From Desertivirga brevis (GTDB taxonomy: Bacteria > Bacteroidota > Bacteroidia > Sphingobacteriales > Sphingobacteriaceae): a stretch of 64,000 nt of DNA. Both the position numbers and the translations under genes were made by a program. Numbering within the stretch: the stretch's first letter is position 1; each line of letters opens with the position of its first letter. The notes beneath the pieces were generated by a model, which did not search any database, was not told the origin of the DNA, and was given only the letters and a program-made list of their open reading frames with translations. Shown here piece by piece: positions 44,222 to 54,345 of the stretch. The DNA is taken from NCBI RefSeq assembly GCF_017355835.1, contig NZ_JAFEWF010000002.1, forward strand, positions 124,001-188,000. Direction: 5' to 3'.

Positions 44222-46732
44222 ATGATTAATTATCAACGCTTTACCCTAATACCAATATCTCCGCTGAAAGTACTTTTAGCAATATTCTTTACCGTAACAA
44301 CGCTTTTTTCAAGCTTCGCTCAGATATCTCAGGGAAATATAACCGGAAAGATCGTCGAGGCAGGTACGAATAAGCCAGTTGACTTTGCTTCAGTTGCCCT
44401 GGTTGATCCTGCTAACGGCAAAACTGTTAAGGCCGCAACTTCAGGGCAGGATGGGAGTTTTCTTATAAGTAATCTTCCTTGGGGGACCTATACATTGAAG
44501 GTCAGTTTTGTGGGGTTTAATTCCTTCTCTCGAACAGGCCTTACATTATCCGAAGCGAAGCCTCAAATAAACCTTGGCTCTATTCAGCTAAGTGCAGGTA
44601 AAGCTAATGTCTTGAAAGAAGTTGTAGTTCAGGGGCAGCGTAGTAATATGCAGCTAGGCATAGACCGGAAAGTTTTTAACGTAGAACAAAGCCTTGTAAG
44701 CGAAGGAGGTTCAGCGACAGATCTGCTGGCCAATGTCCCAACAGTTGCTGTCGATATAGATGGTAACGTAAGTTTGAGAGGATCAGGAAACGTTAGGGTG
44801 TTGATCGATGGTAAACCATCGGCAATAGGTGGCGGAGATATTGCAACAGTACTTCAATCGCTTCCTGCCAGTTCAATCGAGAATATTGAACTTATTACAA
44901 ATCCCTCAGCAAAGTATGATCCCGAAGGTCAAACGGGAATTATCAATATCGTCCTTAAGAAAAATAAAAAAGTCGGGGTTAACGGGGCGGTATCACTATC
45001 GGCTGGCAACATGGATAATTACAATGTTAATACTAATCTAAGCTATCGCGACAGAAATGTAAATCTATACGGTAATTACAGCTTCAGGTACGGTAACCGT
45101 ATTGGCCAAGGCTATAACAATACTCTGTTTTTTAACAACAATAGCGCAATCAATAACAACCTGGATGGTAGAAGACAAAATACAGGGAATACAGCAAAAG
45201 CTGGAATTGATTATTACATCAATGATAAAACAACACTAGGATTTTCTGCAAATATTAATTTAAGGAATGGGGATAGGGACGAGGATATTAACTATTTCTA
45301 TAGGAACTTTAACAGTGGCAGGGACAGTACGAGCTTCAGAACTTCCCAGGAGGATGATAAGGACACTGGTTACGATCTCAACCTAGACTTTAGCAAGAAA
45401 TTCAAGCGTCAGGGAGAGGAGCTGGTAACTAACTTCAGTTTAGGAAGAAGCAGGGAGGATGAATTTCAGAGCCTTGAACAAAATTTCTTTGCACCAAATG
45501 GAGCTCCTCTGGGCAATCGTCTTGACATGAGGACTAACGATGGTGAGGAGCTTAGTAAAAACTATAATATCCAATTGGATTATACCCTGCCAATTTCGAA
45601 AACCCAAAAATTAGAAACCGGCTATAGAACTACCTTGCGGCTTGAAGATGCTTCCCAGCTTAGTAAAACATTCAATGTTCAATCAAACAGTTACCGAATT
45701 GACTATAACCAGACTAATGATTTCTCTCTCGAGGATAAGGTTCATGCGGTCTACGGAAGTTATCAAAATCAGATCACCGATAAATTTGGTTTTCAAGCAG
45801 GCTTACGTGCTGAACAAGCTTATCTCAACACTGAGTATGAGGGAACAGATACATTAACTTTTCGAAAAACTTCTCAACCTGGTAATCTAAAGTATTTCAG
45901 GGTTTATCCAAGCATATTTTTAACCCAAAAGTTAGGCGGGGGAAACCAGCTGCAGTTGAGTTATACAAGGAGAGTTAACAGGCCGCGAGGATGGCAGGTA
46001 AATCCTTTTCGCGACCTTTCTGACCCAAACAATATCCGTGTAGGAAATCCTAATCTCCTTCCTGAAGATATTCATTCGTTCGAGCTAAGTTATATGAGAT
46101 CATTTGGTGGGTTTACCCTTACATCGTCAGCTTTCGCCCGCCAGGTTAATGATGTAGTAGAAGGAGTTCAAAGTTCTATAGATAGTGCAACTACACTCAC
46201 CCAATTTATAAACCTAACAAGAAACAGGGCCGCGGGGCTTGAATTAATAGGTAGGATGGAGTTTTCAAAAGGATTCAATATAACTGCAAACGCAAATATT
46301 TTCTATAACAAGTTCTTTGGAAGCCCGGAAAATAATATTCAGCCGAACAGTGGTTATAACTGGAATTCCAATCTGATAAGCAATTTTCAATTATCTAAGA
46401 CTCTTTCGGGCCAGATCAACGCAAATTACGATGCTCCAAGGATAACCGCCCAAGGAAGAAGCAAGGCGATGTGGGGGACAGATGCGGCTTTAAGACTGGA
46501 TGTGATGAAGAAAAAGGGCAGCCTCTCCTTCAATATGCGTGATGTATTTAATACGAGAAGATGGGGATTTTTAACAGATACCTATTTATTCTCCCGGGAG
46601 TCGCAAAGAAGGATGCAGGGTAGGATGTCCACACTTACATTTAGCTACCGCTTTGGTAAGTCCGACTTGCCTCAAAGAAAAAAATCGGATAGAAATTCTC
46701 AGGAACAGTTCCAGGACGAGGGCGGTTTTTAG
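44222..46732 (+). CDS. TonB-dependent outer-membrane receptor-like protein
   Basis: An 836-residue outer-membrane protein. The signal ends ...LFSSFAQ. A carboxypeptidase-D-like regulatory domain follows (about 38-115, GNITGKIVEAGTNKPVDFAS). Next is a plug domain (130-240: TDLLANVPTVAVDIDGNVSL, RVLIDGKPS and LITNPSAKYDPEGQTGIINI). A large barrel with the Bacteroidota-type C-terminus completes it. It is not a SusC and no SusD follows. The substrate is unknown. Confidence 0.9.
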   Translation: MINYQRFTLIPISPLKVLLAIFFTVTTLFSSFAQISQGNITGKIVEAGTNKPVDFASVALVDPANGKTVKAATSGQDGSFLISNLPWGTYTLKVSFVGFNSFSRTGLTLSEAKPQINLGSIQLSAGKANVLKEVVVQGQRSNMQLGIDRKVFNVEQSLVSEGGSATDLLANVPTVAVDIDGNVSLRGSGNVRVLIDGKPSAIGGGDIATVLQSLPASSIENIELITNPSAKYDPEGQTGIINIVLKKNKKVGVNGAVSLSAGNMDNYNVNTNLSYRDRNVNLYGNYSFRYGNRIGQGYNNTLFFNNNSAINNNLDGRRQNTGNTAKAGIDYYINDKTTLGFSANINLRNGDRDEDINYFYRNFNSGRDSTSFRTSQEDDKDTGYDLNLDFSKKFKRQGEELVTNFSLGRSREDEFQSLEQNFFAPNGAPLGNRLDMRTNDGEELSKNYNIQLDYTLPISKTQKLETGYRTTLRLEDASQLSKTFNVQSNSYRIDYNQTNDFSLEDKVHAVYGSYQNQITDKFGFQAGLRAEQAYLNTEYEGTDTLTFRKTSQPGNLKYFRVYPSIFLTQKLGGGNQLQLSYTRRVNRPRGWQVNPFRDLSDPNNIRVGNPNLLPEDIHSFELSYMRSFGGFTLTSSAFARQVNDVVEGVQSSIDSATTLTQFINLTRNRAAGLELIGRMEFSKGFNITANANIFYNKFFGSPENNIQPNSGYNWNSNLISNFQLSKTLSGQINANYDAPRITAQGRSKAMWGTDAALRLDVMKKKGSLSFNMRDVFNTRRWGFLTDTYLFSRESQRRMQGRMSTLTFSYRFGKSDLPQRKKSDRNSQEQFQDEGGF

Positions 46733-46739
46733 GGTTAAT

Positions 46740-48440
46740 TTAACCCATTTCTGCCAGTTCGACCAAGGCCTGGTGTAGTTGGCTTACTGCCATTGCTCCT
46801 TCTCCTACAGCTGAGGCAACCCGCTTGGTCGAACCAGAACGTACGTCTCCAACAGCAAACACAGCAGGGATACTTGTTTCAAGCATCATGGGCGACCGGT
46901 CTAAAGTCCACGATTCTGATTCTGCAGCTGCCTGTCCGGTAACTACGAATCCCTTTTTATCTAATAAGACACAGCTGTTGATGAAGCCAGTGTTAGGCAA
47001 AGCACCGATCATTAGAAAAAGATGCCTGATGGAACGCGACTCTGTTTCTCCCGTCTGATTATTTTTCCAGGTTACCTCTTCCAGAGCCCTACCACCCCTG
47101 AGTTCCGTTACTTCTGTATAAGGATGCACAGAGATGCGACCTGATGCCTTGATGCGCTGGATGAGATAATCAGACATAGTTGCTTCCAAACCTTCCCTGC
47201 GTATAAGGATATGAACATGGCTTGAGAAACGTGTAAGGAACACAGCGGCCTGACCGGCAGAATTCCCCCCGCCTATCACAATAACCTCTTCGTTTTTACA
47301 TATATCTCCTTCCATTGCCGTCGCTGCATAATAAATCCCTGCTCCCTCAAACCGTTCTTCGTCTGGTAAGTTCAACTTACTATACCTGGCCCCTGAAGCG
47401 ATAATTATTGAACGGCTTTGAATCCGGCAATGGTGGTCAAGAGATAGTTTGTAGGGTCTTGACTCGCAATCGATCGACTCCACCACGTAAGGCAGAGCGA
47501 TCGTGGCTCCAAACTTATGAGCTTGTACTTGCGCTCGTCCAGACAGATCTTCTCCTGAAATGCCAAGAGGGAATCCAAGGTAATTCTCAATTTTAGAACT
47601 TGTACCTGCCTGTCCGCCTGGCGCCTCAGACTCAATCAAAACAGTGCTTAACCCTTCAGAGGCGGCGTATACAGCTGCCGATAATCCTGCGGGACCAGCG
47701 CCAATAATGGCCACATCGTAAATGTGGTCTTCTTTAATCTCTTCAGATAATCCAAGAGATTGTGAAAGACGCAGATTTCCCGGTTTTTTCAGAAGTTCAT
47801 TTCTATTATATAGGAAAACAGATGGTAGGTCATCTTCCTTAATGTCATATCTCTCAACATAGGGCTTTGCCAGATCGTTATTGTAATCTACTATTTCAAG
47901 TGGGTACCCATTCCCCTTCAGGAACCGCTCTATCCTCAGTAAGTCTGCAGTGTGATTAGAAGTGATAATTGTAACAGATGCCTGATTGTGTGCAATAAGA
48001 CCCCGTCTTCTTAGAATTATTGCCTGCAGGATCGTCTCACTCAAATCCGATTCCGAGGCCAATAATTTTTTAAACTGATCCCTCGTGATCCTTATCACTG
48101 TTCCATCCGCTCCCATTCGTCCACCCACCAGTATCTCCCGTCCATTGAACAAATCAAGTTCCCCCGTAAATTCGTTCTTTTCGTGCACTGTGATTACTCG
48201 TGTACCTTCAGTAACATGCTCGTAGATCTCGATACAGCCACTTAGCACAATAACGAAATCGACACTCCTTTCACCACGGTCAAATAAGATTGTACCTTTT
48301 CGATAATCATGGATGGTGCCAAAAGGCTTTGCCCTTTCCACCTGGTCGTCAGTTAATACCGGAAACGTTTGACTTACCCTGTTGTATGGATCACTTGGAT
48401 TAGCGTTTAAGTTTGAAGTAGTAGAAGACATAGCTAACAA
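46740..48440 (-). CDS. fusion of cNMP-binding domain, thioredoxin-like domain and thioredoxin-reductase-like flavoprotein
   Basis: A 566-residue three-part protein. A cyclic-nucleotide-binding domain (about 30-145, KGTILFDRGERSVDFVIVLS) is followed by a thioredoxin/glutaredoxin-like segment without Cys (about 150-225, VTIITSNHTADLLRIERFL and LPSVFLYNRNE). The rest is a TrxR-type FAD/NAD(P)H oxidoreductase (240-560, IIGAGPAGLSAAVYAA, GGQAGTSSKIENYLGFP, IGGGNSAGQAA). The redox CATC of true TrxR reads AATA in YYAATAMEGD, so normal disulfide reduction is impossible at that site. ATG 48431 is an alternative start. Confidence 0.88.
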   Translation of the reverse strand: MLAMSSTTSNLNANPSDPYNRVSQTFPVLTDDQVERAKPFGTIHDYRKGTILFDRGERSVDFVIVLSGCIEIYEHVTEGTRVITVHEKNEFTGELDLFNGREILVGGRMGADGTVIRITRDQFKKLLASESDLSETILQAIILRRRGLIAHNQASVTIITSNHTADLLRIERFLKGNGYPLEIVDYNNDLAKPYVERYDIKEDDLPSVFLYNRNELLKKPGNLRLSQSLGLSEEIKEDHIYDVAIIGAGPAGLSAAVYAASEGLSTVLIESEAPGGQAGTSSKIENYLGFPLGISGEDLSGRAQVQAHKFGATIALPYVVESIDCESRPYKLSLDHHCRIQSRSIIIASGARYSKLNLPDEERFEGAGIYYAATAMEGDICKNEEVIVIGGGNSAGQAAVFLTRFSSHVHILIRREGLEATMSDYLIQRIKASGRISVHPYTEVTELRGGRALEEVTWKNNQTGETESRSIRHLFLMIGALPNTGFINSCVLLDKKGFVVTGQAAAESESWTLDRSPMMLETSIPAVFAVGDVRSGSTKRVASAVGEGAMAVSQLHQALVELAEMG

Positions 48441-48566
48441 CGGCTGTAATTATTGATCCCTTCATAAACACCTTCATTAACAAAGAGTTCTTGCTCTGCA
48501 AATATTCCTTAACAATTGTCACTTCTATACCCCGTGATTTGTGTTAGCCTTCATAAATCAAACCTA

Positions 48567-48580
48567 TTGATATATGTCAA
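48567..48580. promoter_or_regulatory. Crp/Fnr-type box (TTGA-N6-TCAA)
   Basis: TTGATATATGTCAA has a perfect TTGA-N6-TCAA core and differs from the FNR consensus by one base. It lies in the divergent region between the flavoprotein fusion gene and the pirin gene, 91 bp before the pirin ATG. Confidence 0.5.
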
Positions 48581-48670
48581 TGCTCTTTCTTAGCATATCT
48601 CATGGTTTTGGCGTTTCTAATTAAACAATTTTGTAAGTATAGAATGCAGGCAAAAACGATATATAAAACC

Positions 48671-49546
48671 ATGGAAAAAAGAATTGCAGCCGTATACGGC
48701 GGAACAGACGCTCAGGTAGGAGAATTAAGGGTTAATCGAGTACTACCTAATCGCTATATACATGCTGTTGGTCCCTTCATCTTCCTCGATCATATCTATC
48801 CCTTCAACCAGTATCCTAAAACGCCTTCTCCAAAGGATGGAAAACACGCTCACCCTCACCGTGGTATAGCAACGTTCAGTTACCTTTTTAGTGGTGAGTT
48901 GGAGCATTTCGACAGTGCCGGTAATCACGGCATCGTTAAAGCAGGAGGCGCTCAGTGGATGAAAGCAGGTAATGGAGTTATTCACGACGAGGGGTTTACA
49001 GCCGACTTCGAGCGTAAAGGCGGGGTCTTCCACGGTCTTCAATTTTGGGTAAACTTGCCCTCAGAGAATAAAGCTGAAGACCCAGATTACTTCGGTTTGC
49101 AATCAGAAGACGTGCCTGAAGTAACGATCGCAGGTGGGAAACTGAGGGTAATTATAGGAGAGTTTGCAGGTGAACAGTCTCCGGTTCAAACATATACCCA
49201 ACAATTTATTTATCATATTAAACTTGATTCTGGGACAGACTTTATATTTGAAGCAAATAAGGATTTGGAATATGCTATTTTCCTTCCAGCCGAAGGGGTT
49301 GCAGTGAACAACCAGGTATTTGCAAAAAGTGAATTGCTTGCATTTGAAGAAGCTGGTACCGAAATTCATTTAGCTAATAAGGGGTCGGATATAGCAGATA
49401 TCATTCTTTTTGGCGGAGCACCGTACGAGGAGCCTATCGTAGCCGAAGGACCTTTTGTGATGAATACTCGTAGCGAAATAGCAGATGCGTACAGCGGCTT
49501 CTTCAATGGCAATTACGGGAAGATCAACTACAATAATGATAAATAG
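48671..49546 (+). CDS. pirin family protein
   Basis: A 291-residue bicupin of the pirin family; some members are quercetin dioxygenases, others regulators. It has the N-terminal cupin PFIFLDHIYPF, the metal-site motif HAHPHRGIATFSYLFSGELE, split here as HPHRGIATFSYL and SGELEHFDSAGN, and the central QWMKAGNGVIHDE. The C-terminal cupin ends SGFFNGNYGKI. I chose ATG 48671 (MEKRIAAVYGG) since the upstream in-frame ATGs precede a non-conserved leader. Confidence 0.9.
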   Translation: MEKRIAAVYGGTDAQVGELRVNRVLPNRYIHAVGPFIFLDHIYPFNQYPKTPSPKDGKHAHPHRGIATFSYLFSGELEHFDSAGNHGIVKAGGAQWMKAGNGVIHDEGFTADFERKGGVFHGLQFWVNLPSENKAEDPDYFGLQSEDVPEVTIAGGKLRVIIGEFAGEQSPVQTYTQQFIYHIKLDSGTDFIFEANKDLEYAIFLPAEGVAVNNQVFAKSELLAFEEAGTEIHLANKGSDIADIILFGGAPYEEPIVAEGPFVMNTRSEIADAYSGFFNGNYGKINYNNDK

Positions 49547-49650
49547 AACACCCTGCTATTATCAAAACTACTTCATCATATAAAACTTAATCTGCGGCAT
49601 GTTGTTCGCCCAAGTATGCGCACAAATTCATCCATAAAAAATTGTGATCT

Positions 49651-51708
49651 ATGAGTTTACCTTTATCGTCGTTTTTCAACAGGGACCTTAGTTGGCTGTC
49701 TTTCAACGAGCGTATTTTACTTGAAGCGGCAAAGGATTACATTCCTTTACTGGAACGGCTTAAGTTTTTATCTATCTACTCATCCAACCTCGACGAGTTT
49801 TATAGGGTACGGATGCCAGCTGTTCGAGCTTTGCATAAGATAAATAAGAAGAAAGTTGCAAAGGATGAGTTGCAAGTGTTGCCTGACGTGATAGACACAA
49901 TTAATGAAACGATCGCTATTCAGCAACGGTTCTACGGTGAAATATTAGAAAGGATTATCCCCGGATTAAAAGAAAATGGGATAGAATTAGTTTACAAACA
50001 GAAGATTCCAGCAGAGGTTGAGCCTAAGGCGGAAAACTATTTTTTTACACACCTTCTTGCCTTTCTACAAATTATCCCCGTTATTGAAGACGGCTCTTTT
50101 TTTCCTGAGAATAACAAGCTTTATCAGCTTGCAGTTACAGAAAATGGGCGAGGTGAAGAAGAGTTTTTTATCATAGTGATTCCATCCGACCATGTTCCTC
50201 GGTTTTGGGATATGACTTCCGGAGATAAACACCATGTTGTTTTTATTGACGATATAATTAAATATAATCTATCAAAGCTTCCGGGCTTCGAACATCTTAA
50301 AGGTCTATACTCATTTAAGGTTACCCGGGATGCCGAACTGGACATTGCCGATGAGTATGAAGGGGATCTGGCAGAAAAAATTGAGAAGCAGATCGAGAAA
50401 AGGGACTTTGGCTTTGCTACCAGGCTTTTATATGATGCTTCAGTCCCAGCCAGCAGCCTAAACGCTCTCGTTGAGTTTTTAAAGTTTGAGAAGGCAACGC
50501 TGGTAGAAGGAGGAATGTATCACAATTTGAAAGACCTCGCCTCATTTCCGGTAAAAAATAGCAAATTATCTTTCGAAAAATGGCCTGCTGTTCCTTTTGT
50601 AGTCGACCCGGGAAAATTGTTGCTGGAAATGATTTCAAGGAAGGATATCCTGATCAACGCTCCTTTCCAATCTTATGATAATGTAGTCCGTTTTTTCAAC
50701 GAGGCAGCTGCTGATCCATCGGTTGAAAATATCTATATCACGGTGTACCGTTTAGCCACAGATTCAAGGATTGCTAATGCTTTAATAACGGCAGCTAAAA
50801 ATGGTAAGAAAGTTTCAGTATTTGTAGAGTTAAAGGCTCGCTTTGATGAGGCAAATAATATTAAGTGGTCAAAAAGAATGAAGGCTGCAGGAATCAAAAT
50901 AATTTATAGTATCCCTTCATTAAAAGTACATGCTAAAATTGCTCTCGTCACGCGGAAAAATGGCAGGAATGTTGGTATTTTCTCTACAGGTAACTTCAAC
51001 GAAGTAACTGCAAATTTTTATACGGATCATATCCTTCTCACATCAAATTCCGATATGCTGTTTGAGGTCGAGAAACTCTTTATTTTCCTTGAGAAACGAA
51101 GAAAACCGGAGCAAGAGGATTTTATTGATTTCAAACATCTGATGGTTGCACAGTTTAACTTGCAGGAACGGTTCTTTCAGTTAATTGACCGCGAAATCCA
51201 TAATGCCAAGCAAGGCTTAGATGCCCAAATCTTGATCAAGTTAAATAACCTGGAAGAGGAAAAGCTAATTGCCCGGCTATACCAGGCCTCTCAGGCAGGG
51301 GTAAAGGTCATTCTTATTATTCGAGGAATTTGTCGACTGATCCCTGGTCTTCCTGGACTCAGCGAGAATATCACAGTTAGAAGGATTATTGATCGCTACC
51401 TCGAGCACGGACGAATCTTCGTCTTTGCGAATAATGGCCATACAGAAGTATATATGGGTTCGGCCGATTGGATGTATAGGAACATCTATAGGAGGATAGA
51501 GGTTTGTTTTCCGGTTTATGATGAAGCGATTAAACAAACAGTTCTTCGATTGCTTAACCTTCAACTAAGAGACAATATGCAAGCTGTTGCGATAGATGAG
51601 CATGGCAGAAATCTTACTTTAGACAGGGGAGCAGAGCCGCTCAGCTCCCAATATGAGATCTATGAATTCCTGAGGCAGGATACGCCTGCAATTTCTTCAA
51701 CATCTTGA
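49651..51708 (+). CDS. ppk1: polyphosphate kinase 1
   Basis: PPK1 makes polyphosphate from ATP. The 685-residue protein has the N domain (FFNRDLSWLSFNERILLEA), the head domain (SSNLDEFYRVRMPAVRAL) and two phospholipase-D-like C domains. The catalytic His lies in SLKVHAKIALV, next to GRNVGIFSTGNFNEVTA. A second conserved His is in RYLEHGRIFVFANNG. The length is normal. The next gene is the GAF protein, 218 bp on, with an FNR-like box at the junction. Confidence 0.96.
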   Translation: MSLPLSSFFNRDLSWLSFNERILLEAAKDYIPLLERLKFLSIYSSNLDEFYRVRMPAVRALHKINKKKVAKDELQVLPDVIDTINETIAIQQRFYGEILERIIPGLKENGIELVYKQKIPAEVEPKAENYFFTHLLAFLQIIPVIEDGSFFPENNKLYQLAVTENGRGEEEFFIIVIPSDHVPRFWDMTSGDKHHVVFIDDIIKYNLSKLPGFEHLKGLYSFKVTRDAELDIADEYEGDLAEKIEKQIEKRDFGFATRLLYDASVPASSLNALVEFLKFEKATLVEGGMYHNLKDLASFPVKNSKLSFEKWPAVPFVVDPGKLLLEMISRKDILINAPFQSYDNVVRFFNEAAADPSVENIYITVYRLATDSRIANALITAAKNGKKVSVFVELKARFDEANNIKWSKRMKAAGIKIIYSIPSLKVHAKIALVTRKNGRNVGIFSTGNFNEVTANFYTDHILLTSNSDMLFEVEKLFIFLEKRRKPEQEDFIDFKHLMVAQFNLQERFFQLIDREIHNAKQGLDAQILIKLNNLEEEKLIARLYQASQAGVKVILIIRGICRLIPGLPGLSENITVRRIIDRYLEHGRIFVFANNGHTEVYMGSADWMYRNIYRRIEVCFPVYDEAIKQTVLRLLNLQLRDNMQAVAIDEHGRNLTLDRGAEPLSSQYEIYEFLRQDTPAISSTS

Positions 51709-51718
51709 CTTATATCAA
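51705..51718. promoter_or_regulatory. Crp/Fnr-type box at the end of ppk1
   Basis: TTGACTTATATCAA has the same perfect TTGA-N6-TCAA core as the box at 48567. It overlaps the ppk1 stop codon and lies 209 bp before the GAF-protein start. Confidence 0.45.
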
Positions 51719-51926
51719 CGTCAATCTTTGATATGTGATAATTTTTCCAATAGCGGTATTGCCGAGATTTGTAATAAATCACAGATCGAAATGAAATTAC
51801 TAACTCACATAATCGCATGGTATTTACGAGATGTCAGTCCATTACAAGTTTCTGCATCTATTTGCTTAAGCATTACCTATGTAAAGGCTGCAATCAGCAT
51901 ATTTGTAAATAATAATTAGCGCTGTT

Positions 51927-54230
51927 ATGAGAACTGAAATACTAGATCTAAGCCTTATTGATAAAGACATTAATCATCAGGGCAGCAGTATTTCTTTTGA
52001 ACCCTTCATTGCCTACATGGAGGAGTTGGCTGCGCGTAATAGTATCAAAACATCGTTTTACGAAAGTCTGATCAGTAAGTTCAGGGGAGAATTAGGAGCG
52101 GAAGATGAAATCAAAGTAGAAGAAGTTTCAAAGTATAATGAATTACTTGAACTTATCTATATGTTCTTAACTCCACTTGTTTCTGCTGAAGATAACCACA
52201 GATGGGCGCTTGGAACTCCAATCCCATCGAAAGTTTTGCTTAGCACTGATGCTTTTTATGATTTTCATGCATGCGAATCGCATTGCACCATAGCCGGGGC
52301 GTTTGATTCAAAAAATATCTTCTCTGACAAGGAAAGGGCTTTTATGTATCGTGTTATACTTCAAAAGCTTTTTAATATATCAGCCGGGGTAAATAGTGAT
52401 AGCTTTATTCAAACCACCAATCCGCTTACTAATCAACCTATCTTTTATAAAGTGCGGATTGACACGCGGTTTATTCAGGTTGTAAATCAAGAGCCTCTGC
52501 CAAACATAAGCCCTGATGTGCTAGAGACCTGGTTATGGGACTCAGACGGTCAGGAGAAGCTCGAGAGAGTTTTACCTCTCGCTTCTTTTAGCATAAAAGG
52601 TTTTTCGATCCTTGAGCTTGAAGATATCACTTCCGAACATGCAATAGAAAGCTTGAAGGATATTCTTGTTCAGCAAACATCAGAATTTGATTATGAAGCC
52701 TTAACCCATGCTCTACAGTCGCTTATAGGCACTACCGGGATAGAGTTTGGCTTACTTCCATTCCTGCAGCTAAACGGTAAAACAGTGTATGTTAAAGAAA
52801 GCTGTACCAATAGCATTCTGATGTCCTCCGCAGCTAGTTACAGGGTTTCTCAAAATAACTTCCATGAGCACGTAGAAAGATATAGAAATACTGGAAGAGC
52901 AATTTTCCTTAACAATCTATCGGGCGAAGGTAATGGCGACCCGGTGCTTCGAAGAATATTAAGGAAGTCTGGAATAGAATCTTTTGCACTGATACCAGTA
53001 TTTTTTAAAAAGAAAATGATCGGAGCTTTGGAACTATACTCAAGAGAGCAGCCAGGACTATCAAAAGTAATAGCAAATCGCTTACAGCCAGCTCTGCCTT
53101 ATATAGCACAATTGCTGGAACAAACAGCAGAGGAGTTCCAATATTCAATCGATAATGCGGTTCGTGATAATTTCACTTCTCTAAAAACTTCGGTTAAATG
53201 GAAATTTAATGAAGCGGTGTGGAAGCAAATGCAGGAGCATAATCAAGAGCCTGAGAGAATTGTTTTCAGGGACTTGTACCCGTTCTATGGTGCGATAGAT
53301 ATCCGTCAATCGACAGTAGAAAGGAATAAAGCTGCTTTTGAAGATTTGATCAGTACCATCAATTATCTGGAAATGTGTTTCAAAACACTTGTCGATTTGC
53401 AGGAGATGGGCGACCTGGAAGAACAACTGCCGGCCTGGCGGGAACACTTTAACAATTACAGGTCCGGTAAGGATGAACACCAGTTTAATCATGTTCTCGA
53501 GAACGATATCCATCCGGTGCTTTCTGCAATTGCAGAACGTTCCCAACCAGCAGCAGAATTGATCGAAGCGTATTTTTCAGAAAACTCAGATAGCACAGGC
53601 TCTCTGCATAAAAATCGGCGAGAACTTGAATTATCGATGCAGAAGGTAAACGGTGCGATCAACCAAGCGCTTTTGAATGATCAGAAAGACCTTCAAAGGA
53701 AATATCCTCATTACTTTGATAAATTTCGGACAGATGGAGTTGAATACGACATTTACCTTGGACAAACCATCGCTCCTGACAAGCCCTTTAAGAGTAACTA
53801 TTTAGAGGCTTTTAAAATATGGCAGATTAGAAGTATGGCAGAGATAGGCCGGAGAACAACCCGGCTTGCACCTTCGCTCCCTAAACCCCTACTTACCACA
53901 CAACTGATTTTCGTTCATTCTCATCCTATAGATATTAGTTATCGTAATGATGAAAAGCGCTTTGATGTCGATGGCGGTTATAGTATCCGGTACCAGGTTG
54001 TGAAAAAGCGTATTGACAAAGTACACATAGCGGGTACAGATGAACGCCTTACTCAACCGGGTAAGATTGCAATTGTTTATTCTCATGAAGCAGAAAGGGA
54101 GGCATATAAAGTTTACATCCACCAATTGCAGGAAGAAGGAGTTTTGGAGAACGATCTGGAGGAGCTTGACCTGGAGGTGCTGCAGGGAGTTAACGGTCTG
54201 AAAGCACTTCGTGTAGGAATAGCCGGGTAG
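51927..54230 (+). CDS. large GAF-domain protein of unknown function
   Basis: A 767-residue soluble protein with no signal or membrane segment. Residues 1-240 show no known domain. A GAF-like domain spans about 250-400 (LQSLIGTTGIEFGLLPFLQL and SFALIPVFFKKKMIGALELY). A long helical segment (about 400-600) contains FYGAIDIRQSTVERN. The C-terminal part is beta-rich, with FDVDGGYSIRYQVVKKRIDK and GKIAIVYSHEAEREAY. No kinase, cyclase or phosphodiesterase motif is visible. It follows ppk1 in the same direction, suggesting a role in polyphosphate or stress signalling, which is inference. Confidence 0.8.
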   Translation: MRTEILDLSLIDKDINHQGSSISFEPFIAYMEELAARNSIKTSFYESLISKFRGELGAEDEIKVEEVSKYNELLELIYMFLTPLVSAEDNHRWALGTPIPSKVLLSTDAFYDFHACESHCTIAGAFDSKNIFSDKERAFMYRVILQKLFNISAGVNSDSFIQTTNPLTNQPIFYKVRIDTRFIQVVNQEPLPNISPDVLETWLWDSDGQEKLERVLPLASFSIKGFSILELEDITSEHAIESLKDILVQQTSEFDYEALTHALQSLIGTTGIEFGLLPFLQLNGKTVYVKESCTNSILMSSAASYRVSQNNFHEHVERYRNTGRAIFLNNLSGEGNGDPVLRRILRKSGIESFALIPVFFKKKMIGALELYSREQPGLSKVIANRLQPALPYIAQLLEQTAEEFQYSIDNAVRDNFTSLKTSVKWKFNEAVWKQMQEHNQEPERIVFRDLYPFYGAIDIRQSTVERNKAAFEDLISTINYLEMCFKTLVDLQEMGDLEEQLPAWREHFNNYRSGKDEHQFNHVLENDIHPVLSAIAERSQPAAELIEAYFSENSDSTGSLHKNRRELELSMQKVNGAINQALLNDQKDLQRKYPHYFDKFRTDGVEYDIYLGQTIAPDKPFKSNYLEAFKIWQIRSMAEIGRRTTRLAPSLPKPLLTTQLIFVHSHPIDISYRNDEKRFDVDGGYSIRYQVVKKRIDKVHIAGTDERLTQPGKIAIVYSHEAEREAYKVYIHQLQEEGVLENDLEELDLEVLQGVNGLKALRVGIAG

Positions 54231-54345
54231 CCGGATATCTGGGTTATTTATAGGATAACAATAGCTTATACTTTCTTCGTGTTCATTAAGGAACAAATCA
54301 CAATTTCAGAAAAAAATAGGATATTAGGCTTTGTCAATTATTAAT

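Noticed and set aside
51728..51919. 63-residue frame between ppk1 and the GAF-protein gene
   Set aside because: Its sequence shows no domain or even codon pattern, and it overlaps the region with the FNR-like box; I see no support for a gene.
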